Shown one piece after another: positions 6,754 to 13,458 of a stretch of 16,951 nt of DNA. Below the pieces are notes generated by a model. It saw only the letters and a program-made list of their open reading frames with translations. It made no database searches and was not told where the DNA came from. The number at the start of each line of letters is the position of its first letter. Position 1 is the first letter of the stretch. Position numbers and translations under genes: made by a program. The stretch comes from Promethearchaeota archaeon (GTDB lineage: Archaea; Asgardarchaeota; Lokiarchaeia; Sigynarchaeales; SOKP01): the NCBI GenBank assembly GCA_019057975.1, contig JAHLWJ010000074.1, positions 1 through 16,951 of the forward strand. Direction: 5' to 3'.

Positions 6754-8115
6754 ATGAGTATAGTTGCTGATGAACTGATAAGATTTTCTTCAGTGTTAAA
6801 AATGGCTTATAATTTTTTAACAGGAAGAGACTATCTAAAGCGGAAAAAATTTCGAGAAAAAAAGAAGTTAATTTCTATTGGGTTACCTTTTTCTGACTTA
6901 GTTTATGGATTTCCTGATTTAATTCCCGTTTTACCAATAAGAATGCACACCTTTGAGATTCATAAATATCTTACTTATTTAGGTTCTGCATCAAATGTTT
7001 TTGGGTGGAATAGAGTTACTAATTTTTTGGGTTTTGTAAAAGATTTAGGTATTAAGAATATAAATCAGACAGTCGATGATATAATCGAAAACGTAATAGA
7101 CACAATAAACAGCAAATACAATGAAATGTATGATATTGGAGTAGAAAGTGGGATATCTACTGACTTCTGTTATGGTGTTAAATCACTTTATGGGATGAAT
7201 GTATCAAAAGGGAAGAATTGTGAAGCAAATTTAAATTATACGATTCGATGTAGCACCTGGAATAAATATTTAGAATCAATAAAAGCAATTGGGCACCCGT
7301 CTAAACAAATTTGGATTGAAATTCCTCCAAGAAATATTGGGAATACGTTAGAACTTTTTATCGATAACATTACTCAAGGAATAAGTGAATTAGAAAAAAT
7401 TAGTGATTTTAGTTATAGTGATAATGCATTGAGAAATCACTTTCAAACAGCAAATCAAATTCGTCAATCGTACAAAAAAATAATTTATGATATAAGTACC
7501 GCCGACTTCTATCCGTGTAATCCAGCAACATTTAGTGAAATTCTTTCCTTATTAAATATAAGTTTTCATGATTATAATTCCAATGCTACTCGTTTTAAAG
7601 ATAATATTACTCAGTTGTTAAACGAAATGAGGGGGAGAATTAATAAGGGTATTGGTATGGATGTTTCAAAAATGCCCAAAATTTTAATTACCCCTATGTT
7701 TGGAGGTTGGGAACCAAAAACTCATGATATAATCTACGAATTAGGAGGAAGAGTCTTATATGGAGATTGGGATTTGTTACGATTTTTGGATGATATACCG
7801 ATTTCAAACAGAACCGACCCTGTTGAAGCTTATGCTCAATTTTTAATGAATGCAAACATAAATGGCATTGGATGTGATAACGATACACTAACAGATTCCT
7901 ACGTAAGATTAGCTAAGAATTTAACCGCTGATGGGCTGATTTTTACACAAGTATTCGGTTGTCATTCTGTATCAAATTGTTATACTATGTTAAAAGAAAA
8001 GATACGTCGAGAATTAGAGATACCAAGCATAGCGCTTAATTTTAATAAAATGGGAGAAAATGTAGAGCAAGTTCGCACAAGACTCGGTGCATTCATGGAA
8101 ATGTACAAATTATAA
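6754..8115 (+). CDS. hgdA: 2-hydroxyacyl-CoA dehydratase / benzoyl-CoA reductase A-type subunit, copy 1
   Basis: This is a 453-residue protein of the HgdA/BcrB group, the larger partner of the B-type subunit. Conserved landmarks are PIRM (61-64), TDFCYGVKSLYG with Cys139, TIRCSTWNKY with Cys166, ADFYPCNPATFSEIL with Cys255, GGRVLYGDWD (331-340), GIGCD with Cys374, and FGCHSVSNCY with Cys403 and Cys409. It closes with the family C terminus GENVEQVRTRLGAFMEM (434-450). Cys139, Cys166 and Cys403 are the likely [4Fe-4S] ligands by position. The N terminus (1-40) is helical and very basic. A strong ribosome-binding site sits just before the ATG. It is colinear with the later gene at 8996, a paralogue of identical length. 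Substrate is open: size suits either dehydratases or BcrB, and double-cubane cluster proteins are a further possibility. Confidence 0.88.
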   Translation: MSIVADELIRFSSVLKMAYNFLTGRDYLKRKKFREKKKLISIGLPFSDLVYGFPDLIPVLPIRMHTFEIHKYLTYLGSASNVFGWNRVTNFLGFVKDLGIKNINQTVDDIIENVIDTINSKYNEMYDIGVESGISTDFCYGVKSLYGMNVSKGKNCEANLNYTIRCSTWNKYLESIKAIGHPSKQIWIEIPPRNIGNTLELFIDNITQGISELEKISDFSYSDNALRNHFQTANQIRQSYKKIIYDISTADFYPCNPATFSEILSLLNISFHDYNSNATRFKDNITQLLNEMRGRINKGIGMDVSKMPKILITPMFGGWEPKTHDIIYELGGRVLYGDWDLLRFLDDIPISNRTDPVEAYAQFLMNANINGIGCDNDTLTDSYVRLAKNLTADGLIFTQVFGCHSVSNCYTMLKEKIRRELEIPSIALNFNKMGENVEQVRTRLGAFMEMYKL

Positions 8116-8173
8116 TAATAATCCAACAGAAACCTTAGTTAACTATGTAATATAAGCTTAAAAATGGAGAATT

Positions 8174-8890
8174 ATGACTAAAGAAATAAAAAAAAACAAA
8201 AGTAATAATCTAATCTATATAATTGATAATTATTCAGTTAACTTTCAGACCGACCGATTAAGAAACTTGGTGGAAATTTTTAGACAAAAGATCCCTAAGA
8301 TTAGAGTTAAAGTTATCCATTACTCTCAAGTAGACATGGAGATTTTGAAGTTTAGCAGCGGGATAATTCTCACAGGATCTGAAATCAATGTGTCTGAGTT
8401 TTCTGGCAATAAGGTCTTACGAAAGAAATTCAAATCAGTTCTCAAAATAATTAAAAAAGCTAAAAACATACCCATATTAGCAATTTGTTATGGTCTCCAT
8501 TTAACTGGCTTTGCTTTTAATGGAAAAGTATATCGAATGAATATCCCCCACGATGGTGGAAGAATCATTCCACTTTTGTTAATCAAGACCGATAATTTGA
8601 TTCTGCATAAAAAAATATTTGTAGATATTCAACATCGAGACTATTTAATCCCAAATGACCTTAAAATTCAAAAGAAATTCGAAATAATAGCAACTAAAGT
8701 TCTAAATGGTTTTACTACAATCCAATATATGCGTCATATAAATAGACCAATTTATTCAGTTCAATTTCATCCTGAAACTCACCTTGCAAATTATGGCTAT
8801 AGAAATCAAGATGATGAAGAAATTATTAAAGAAGCAAAACAATATGGAGAAGAAATTATAATAAATTTTGCAAATATCTGTAATCAATAA
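8174..8890 (+). CDS. Class I glutamine amidotransferase domain protein
   Basis: This 238-residue protein is a stand-alone triad-type glutaminase that releases ammonia from glutamine for a partner synthase. The catalytic residues are complete: nucleophile Cys105 in ILAICYGLHL (101-110), and His199 and Glu201 in YSVQFHPETH (194-203). GIILTGSE (63-70) gives the oxyanion-side loop. HRDYLIP (154-160) and the IQYM segment (183-186) resemble the GMP-synthase/GuaA-A branch (COG0518-like). It is longer than typical archaeal GuaA-A (about 190), with a lysine-rich N-terminal tail and an acidic C-terminal helix. No synthase or ammonia-accepting domain is encoded beside it. It has a TGGAGA ribosome-binding site and lies between the two A-type subunit genes, 58 bases after one and 105 before the other, on the same strand. 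Its link to the radical enzyme is unexplained; a role in an amide or amino-acid-derived pathway is only a guess. Confidence 0.85.
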   Translation: MTKEIKKNKSNNLIYIIDNYSVNFQTDRLRNLVEIFRQKIPKIRVKVIHYSQVDMEILKFSSGIILTGSEINVSEFSGNKVLRKKFKSVLKIIKKAKNIPILAICYGLHLTGFAFNGKVYRMNIPHDGGRIIPLLLIKTDNLILHKKIFVDIQHRDYLIPNDLKIQKKFEIIATKVLNGFTTIQYMRHINRPIYSVQFHPETHLANYGYRNQDDEEIIKEAKQYGEEIIINFANICNQ

Positions 8891-8913
8891 AAAATAGCAA
8901 AAACTAATATTTT

Positions 8914-8935
8914 ATCGATTACTAATCGATTACTA
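8914..8935 (+). repeat. Two perfect tandem copies of an 11-base unit
   Basis: ATCGATTACTA occurs twice in a row in the spacer between the amidotransferase gene and the second A-type gene. It looks like a replication-slippage duplication; a regulatory role is possible but unsupported. Confidence 0.6.
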
Positions 8936-8995
8936 ACAAAAAGTAGTATCTGAAAAAACAACATGAATTAATGCTTTTTTGGAGACCTTAAAATA

Positions 8996-10357
8996 ATGAG
9001 CATTTATGCAGACGATGTTGTAAGTTTTACTTCTGTGTTGAAAATTGCCTATAATTTCTTAACAGGGAGAGATTATTTAATAAAGAAAAAATCTAATGAA
9101 AAAAAGAAGTTAATTTCAGTCGCCTTAGGTTTTCCAGACTTAGTTTATGCTGCTGATTCTATTCCTGTTTTTCCAATTCGAATGGAGAAATTTAAAATAA
9201 ATCTATATTTACTAGCGCTCAATACAGCAAAGAGTTTATTTGGATGGAATATAACAACCAATATCTTAGGAATAGCACGTCAATTAGATTTTTTAAAAAT
9301 TGTTGATACAATTATAAATGATGTTTTAAGTACAATAAATCAAAAATACAACAATATGTACGAATTAGGGATAGTAGATAAGAAGCCTTCTAATTTATGT
9401 TATGGTGTCAATGCAATTTATGGTATGCATAAATCTCAATATAAGAACATAGATGCTAATTTAAAATTCACAATTAGGTGTAGTGAGTGGAATAAATACT
9501 CAGAATCTTTAAAAACTATAATCCCAAATCAGATTTGGGTAGATATTCCGTCTATTGAAAATAAAAATCAAGAGAAATCTTTAGATATCATGAGGGATAA
9601 CGTAGATAAAGCAATTATTGAGTTAGAAAAAGTTACTGGGAATATAGTTACGGATAATAGTTTAAAAAAACAATTTCGTATCGGAAATCAAGTGAAGAGA
9701 TATTATAAAACAATATTGCATGAAATTGGTTCTTCTGATTTTTATCCTTGTAATCCTGCCACGTTTGCGGAAATTTTAGGTCTTTTAACAATTTCGTTCC
9801 AAGATTACAATTCAAATGCCCAAAGATATCTAGAAAATATGAGTCAACTAGTCAAAGAAATGAGAGAAAGAGTAAAAAAAGGTATAGGTATGGATGTTTC
9901 AAATACTCCTCGATTACTTGTTTCACCCATATTCAATGGATGGGAACCAGAAACTCATGAAATCATTTTTAAATTCGGAGGAAGAGTTATTTATGCAGAT
10001 TGGGATATTTTAGGATTATTAGAAGAGATTCCGGTTTCTAAGGATTCAGATCCTATAATGGATTATGCTCACTTTCTTCTGAATGCTTCTAGTAAGGGAA
10101 TTCATTGTTTGAAGAATTGTGATGCTTTAGTTAATTCGTATTTGGAATATACTAAAAAATGGGGTTTTAATGGTGTTATTTTCAATCAATTACTTGATTG
10201 TCATACTAATTATTCAAACTGTTATGAATTGCTGAAAAATAAAATTAGAAATGAACTTAGAAAACCTACTGTTATTGTTCGGTTTAAGAAAATCGGGGAA
10301 AATATTAAAGATCTTAAAATGAAATTAACTCCTTTTATGGATTTACTTACTCGATAA
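8996..10357 (+). CDS. 2-hydroxyacyl-CoA dehydratase A-type subunit paralogue, copy 2
   Basis: This protein has 453 residues and is colinear with the A-type subunit at 6754, with shared blocks from the first residues (MSI.AD, FLTGRDYL) to the C terminus. The cysteine set is kept: Cys135 (NLCYGVNAIYG), Cys162 (TIRCSEWNKY), Cys252 (FYPCNPATF), Cys371/375, Cys402 and Cys409. The last pair is one residue further apart than in copy 1. The closing motif has changed: where copy 1 has RTRLGAFMEM and the B subunit has STRIEAFLEM, this protein reads KMKLTPFMDL, losing the conserved Thr-Arg and Ala. It may be an alternative partner of the single B subunit for another substrate, a non-catalytic or scaffold subunit, or a self-pairing form. 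A GGAGA site lies 10 bases before the ATG. It ends the cluster and converges on the coiled-coil gene with 16 bases between. Confidence 0.85.
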   Translation: MSIYADDVVSFTSVLKIAYNFLTGRDYLIKKKSNEKKKLISVALGFPDLVYAADSIPVFPIRMEKFKINLYLLALNTAKSLFGWNITTNILGIARQLDFLKIVDTIINDVLSTINQKYNNMYELGIVDKKPSNLCYGVNAIYGMHKSQYKNIDANLKFTIRCSEWNKYSESLKTIIPNQIWVDIPSIENKNQEKSLDIMRDNVDKAIIELEKVTGNIVTDNSLKKQFRIGNQVKRYYKTILHEIGSSDFYPCNPATFAEILGLLTISFQDYNSNAQRYLENMSQLVKEMRERVKKGIGMDVSNTPRLLVSPIFNGWEPETHEIIFKFGGRVIYADWDILGLLEEIPVSKDSDPIMDYAHFLLNASSKGIHCLKNCDALVNSYLEYTKKWGFNGVIFNQLLDCHTNYSNCYELLKNKIRNELRKPTVIVRFKKIGENIKDLKMKLTPFMDLLTR

Positions 10358-10373
10358 AATATTGCATGATCCT

Positions 10374-10937
10374 TCACATTCCAAAGAAATCTGACGGTTT
10401 GAGTAAGTGTTGATCTTCCTCTTCCTTTTTTGCCTTTTCATGAGGGTCCACCCATTCTGAATCCTCTTTTCCTTTACTAGTTGCTCCTGGAGCTTTGAGA
10501 CCTGCGGGATTGATGCCTGTAGATGCGGAAATAGGTTCTGGTTGTTGTCCTACTGCTACGGGTTGAGCTGGTACGTAAGTAATACCTCCAGATTTCAATA
10601 CTTTTAATTCACTCATTACCTTTTCTAAATTCATGGTTTGTACGCTCTTATTCATTGTATCCATTATTTCTTTCAATGATTTTGAGGTTTCTCGTAGCCC
10701 TTTTGGGTTAATTCCTGTAAGTAAGGAATCTAAATTTTCGCTTATACTCTCATTTAATTCCTTTAAAGAATCCAAAACAGTACTCCAATGTTTATTCATT
10801 TGAGATTCAATGGCGCTAATCATTTTGATAGTTTCATTCATAAAATTAACATGGGCTTCGTAGCGTTCCTCATCTTTAGCCCGAAGGTCAGATATTAACA
10901 TTATTAGCTTCCGTAAGGCTTCTTTCTCTTCACTCAT
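10374..10937 (-). CDS. Coiled-coil protein of unknown function
   Basis: This 187-residue soluble protein is not recognised. Residues 1-115 are predicted from the heptad-like pattern to be long helices able to form coiled coils, with no cysteines. Then comes a flexible Pro/Gly/Ala/Gln-rich linker (about 117-155) and a highly charged tail (155-187) that closes with LLKPSDFFGM. The short motif TGINPxGL appears twice, at 74-81 at the end of a helix and at 140-147 in the linker. The layout (coiled-coil body, disordered linker, conserved-looking short tail) suggests an adaptor or scaffold whose ends bind partners, but no function can be given. It is transcribed against the A-type gene cluster and divergently from the GH13 gene, with an AT-rich 108-base spacer. 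Confidence 0.65.
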   Translation of the reverse strand: MSEEKEALRKLIMLISDLRAKDEERYEAHVNFMNETIKMISAIESQMNKHWSTVLDSLKELNESISENLDSLLTGINPKGLRETSKSLKEIMDTMNKSVQTMNLEKVMSELKVLKSGGITYVPAQPVAVGQQPEPISASTGINPAGLKAPGATSKGKEDSEWVDPHEKAKKEEEDQHLLKPSDFFGM

Positions 10938-11045
10938 ATTTAACCAAAATATATATTATTTTTTCTATTATAAATATGATTATAAATAAATTTATATGTA
11001 TTCATTTAGTAAACAAACCAATCCATAATAATTCTGTAAATTTAA

Positions 11046-12566
11046 TTGAATAATACTGAGTTAAATACGAAAATGCCAACTGAACATTCAGAATGGATTA
11101 AAAATCCAAAAATCTATGAAATTAATACATGGCCTTGGCTTAGATCATTATCAGAAAGATATAATTCTCCTATTACTTTAGAAAACATCCCGGAAGAAAT
11201 TTTTAATCGAGATATTAGTCAATTTGATGCTGTCTGGTTAATGGGTGTATGGGAAAGGAGTCCAGCGAGTAAAAGAATAGCTCTGGAACATCCCGACTTA
11301 CAAAACGAATTTCATAAAGCATTACATGAGTTTCGAGAAGATGATGTAGTAGGTTCACCATACTCTGTTTATTATTATCATGTTGATAAGAATATTGGTG
11401 GAGTAGACGGATTAAAAAAGGCTCGAAAACAATTAAGTGATCGTGGAATTCGATTGTTATTAGATTATGTTCCTAATCATGTTTCAATCGATTCTCTCTT
11501 GACATTAGAATCTAATTTATTTATTGAAGGAACATTGGAAGATCTTATGAACCGACCGTATGATTTCTTTAGTCTTTCAGAAAAGGTTTTTGGTTTTGGT
11601 CGAGATTCCAATTTTTCCGGGTGGACAGACACTATTCAAATAAATGCATTCTCAGAAGAAGCACGGCAAAAGTCAATTAGTACTTTATTTAGCATAGCTG
11701 AACTATGTGATGGTGTTCGTTGTGACATGGCGATGTTAATGACAAATAAGATATTTAGTAAAACATGGGGAGATAAAGCTGGATTAATACCTGAAAAAGA
11801 ATTCTGGGAAGATGTCATTTCGGCAGTTAAGGAAAAGTTTCCCCATTTTCTGTTTATTGCTGAAGCCTACTGGAATATGGAATGGGAACTTCAACAACAA
11901 GGGTTTGATTTTTGTTATGATAAACGATTATATGACCGTTTATCTCATGAAGATGTTCAAAATATAAAAACCCATCTTGATGCGGATTGGAATTATCAAA
12001 AAAAGCTTATTAGGTTTATAGAAAACCATGATGAACCAAGAGCAATCACTAAGTTTGGTGAAAAGCGCAGTTGTGCAGCAGCAATAATTGCCATGACATT
12101 GCCTGGAGCTCGGTTAATACATGAAGGACAAATGGAAGGTTTAAAAATTAAGTTACCTGTACAATTGGGCAGACGACAAACTGAAGAAAGAGACCAGAAT
12201 CTCCTTGATTTTTATCAGAATTTACTTAGAATCATACCAGGGAAAAATCTTGCTAATGCCAAGTGGTCTATTTGTAATATACTCCCCGTAGATTCCAATG
12301 ATAGCTCATATAAAAATCTGATTTCATATATATGGTGGGTTGATGACATTTATCTTTTGATTGTTGTTAACTATAGTCCATATCCTTCAAAAGGTCATAT
12401 AAGAATAGAGCCTATAAATTATAGTTCTGACAATTGGGTGTTCAAAGATTTGCTTAATCAAAACAATTATATTTATAAGGGAGTAGACCTAGAAAAATAT
12501 GGACTTTATACAGATTTAAATGAGTGGAATAGCCACATCTTTATTATTAAAAAAGAAAATCTTTGA
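11046..12566 (+). CDS. GH13 (alpha-amylase) family glycosidase
   Basis: This is a 506-residue TIM-barrel enzyme acting on alpha-glucosidic bonds. The four GH13 signature regions are complete: LLLDYVPNHV (137-146, Asp140, Asn144, His145), GVRCDMAM (223-230, nucleophile Asp227), FIAEAYWN (270-277, acid/base Glu273), and FIENHDEPR (324-332, transition-state Asp329). A C-terminal beta domain spans roughly 405-506. The N-terminal section (YEINTWPWL, 24-32; WLMGVWERSPASKR, 64-77) is unlike classical secreted amylases, and there is no signal peptide, so it is probably cytoplasmic. The listed start is TTG at 11046; the ATG at 11073 (residue 10) is at least as likely, because a TAAATTTAAT box lies about 30 bases before it. 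Whether it hydrolyses or transfers, and on which sugar, cannot be read from the sequence. The 7TM gene follows after 27 bases. Confidence 0.85.
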   Translation: MNNTELNTKMPTEHSEWIKNPKIYEINTWPWLRSLSERYNSPITLENIPEEIFNRDISQFDAVWLMGVWERSPASKRIALEHPDLQNEFHKALHEFREDDVVGSPYSVYYYHVDKNIGGVDGLKKARKQLSDRGIRLLLDYVPNHVSIDSLLTLESNLFIEGTLEDLMNRPYDFFSLSEKVFGFGRDSNFSGWTDTIQINAFSEEARQKSISTLFSIAELCDGVRCDMAMLMTNKIFSKTWGDKAGLIPEKEFWEDVISAVKEKFPHFLFIAEAYWNMEWELQQQGFDFCYDKRLYDRLSHEDVQNIKTHLDADWNYQKKLIRFIENHDEPRAITKFGEKRSCAAAIIAMTLPGARLIHEGQMEGLKIKLPVQLGRRQTEERDQNLLDFYQNLLRIIPGKNLANAKWSICNILPVDSNDSSYKNLISYIWWVDDIYLLIVVNYSPYPSKGHIRIEPINYSSDNWVFKDLLNQNNYIYKGVDLEKYGLYTDLNEWNSHIFIIKKENL

Positions 12567-12593
12567 AAAGATATACTATAGTGTGATTATTAT

Positions 12594-13289
12594 ATGGATA
12601 TTTTTAACCTGATTAAAATTATTACCGCAATCATTTCAATTATAATTGCCTTTATAGTTGGGTTTTATGAGTTGCGTTTAAATCCTGATAATTGGTTAAA
12701 TAGATGGTTTGCCTTATTTTTTGCGTCAGTTTCCCTAGGATTTTTAGCTTACACAATTTACCATTTCATATATACGGGTTCCTATTCCAATGATTCAAAG
12801 ATAATTATTCCCATTATGATAACAGCCCAGATCTTTTTCAATTTTATCCCTGTATCCTTAATGATGACCGTACTCATACTAGAAAAATATAAAAAGGTTG
12901 CTATGAGTCTTAAATATCTTGGAACGATGTTCGCATTGTTTATAATAATGAGTGTTGGATATTTCATCTGGGTTCCAAAATTGGACGATGAGGCATATGC
13001 ACTAAAAAATGTTAATACTGAAACTGAACGTGGTTTGCAGATTTTTGTAAATGTTTTCAGAATAGTATTATTCTGTTATGTTGTCTACAAATATGCTATT
13101 ATCACAAGAAAAGTTGAAAAAGAAACTAAAAGAAGGGTTCAGTGGTTTTTTGGAGGAATAATTCTAGCTATTGTTGGACTTCTTTTCAATTTAATTGGAG
13201 GGATACTAGAACAAATTTTATTTGAAATTATCGCTATGATTGTAATTGATATCGGAATGGTATTGATATTTAAAGGTTTTTTAACATAA
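12594..13289 (+). CDS. Seven-helix membrane protein, possibly sensor-like
   Basis: This 231-residue integral membrane protein has about seven hydrophobic helices (roughly 5-25, 36-60, 70-96, 105-127, 148-169, 183-203, 208-229). The segment LNPDNWLNRWFALFF (29-43) between TM1 and TM2 recalls the N-rxF start of 7TM sensing modules found ahead of histidine kinases, but no kinase or other output domain follows. The one long loop outside the helices (about 128-147) is acidic. It lies 27 bases after the GH13 gene and probably shares its transcript. Function is unknown; a link to glycan sensing would be guilt by neighbourhood only. The 169 bases after it contain no gene I can support. Confidence 0.65.
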   Translation: MDIFNLIKIITAIISIIIAFIVGFYELRLNPDNWLNRWFALFFASVSLGFLAYTIYHFIYTGSYSNDSKIIIPIMITAQIFFNFIPVSLMMTVLILEKYKKVAMSLKYLGTMFALFIIMSVGYFIWVPKLDDEAYALKNVNTETERGLQIFVNVFRIVLFCYVVYKYAIITRKVEKETKRRVQWFFGGIILAIVGLLFNLIGGILEQILFEIIAMIVIDIGMVLIFKGFLT

Positions 13290-13428
13290 TCGATTTTTCA
13301 AAATTCTGATGCATTTAATTTTGAGAAAGATTAAGCTATTTTACCAAATCCAAGGAAAAGATTACTTCACAAATTCGAATGAATATATTAAATGGATGGT
13401 TATGATTTACTTAGAATTAGTAAGAAGC

Positions 13429-13437
13429 CTTTAATAG
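13429..13437 (+). promoter_or_regulatory. Possible TATA box of the glmU-like gene
   Basis: CTTTAATAG is centred 26 bases before the ATG at 13459, and no ribosome-binding site precedes the ATG. This is the spacing of a leaderless archaeal transcript. Confidence 0.4.
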
Positions 13438-13458
13438 AATAATCAATTATTTTCTTTT

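Noticed and set aside
4709..10357. Reading the cluster as a class I benzoyl-CoA reductase (bcrABCD)
   Set aside because: Only one activator-type ATPase is present instead of the BcrA/BcrD pair, and no companion aromatic-degradation genes are visible, so the more general superfamily call is safer.
13392..13442. A 16-codon reading frame (MDGYDLLRISKKPLIE) before the glmU-like gene
   Set aside because: It is very short, has no ribosome-binding site, and overlaps the likely TATA box of the next gene.
13290..13458. A tRNA-like TTCGAAT stretch near 13374
   Set aside because: No matching T-stem, anticodon arm or acceptor stem could be drawn around it.
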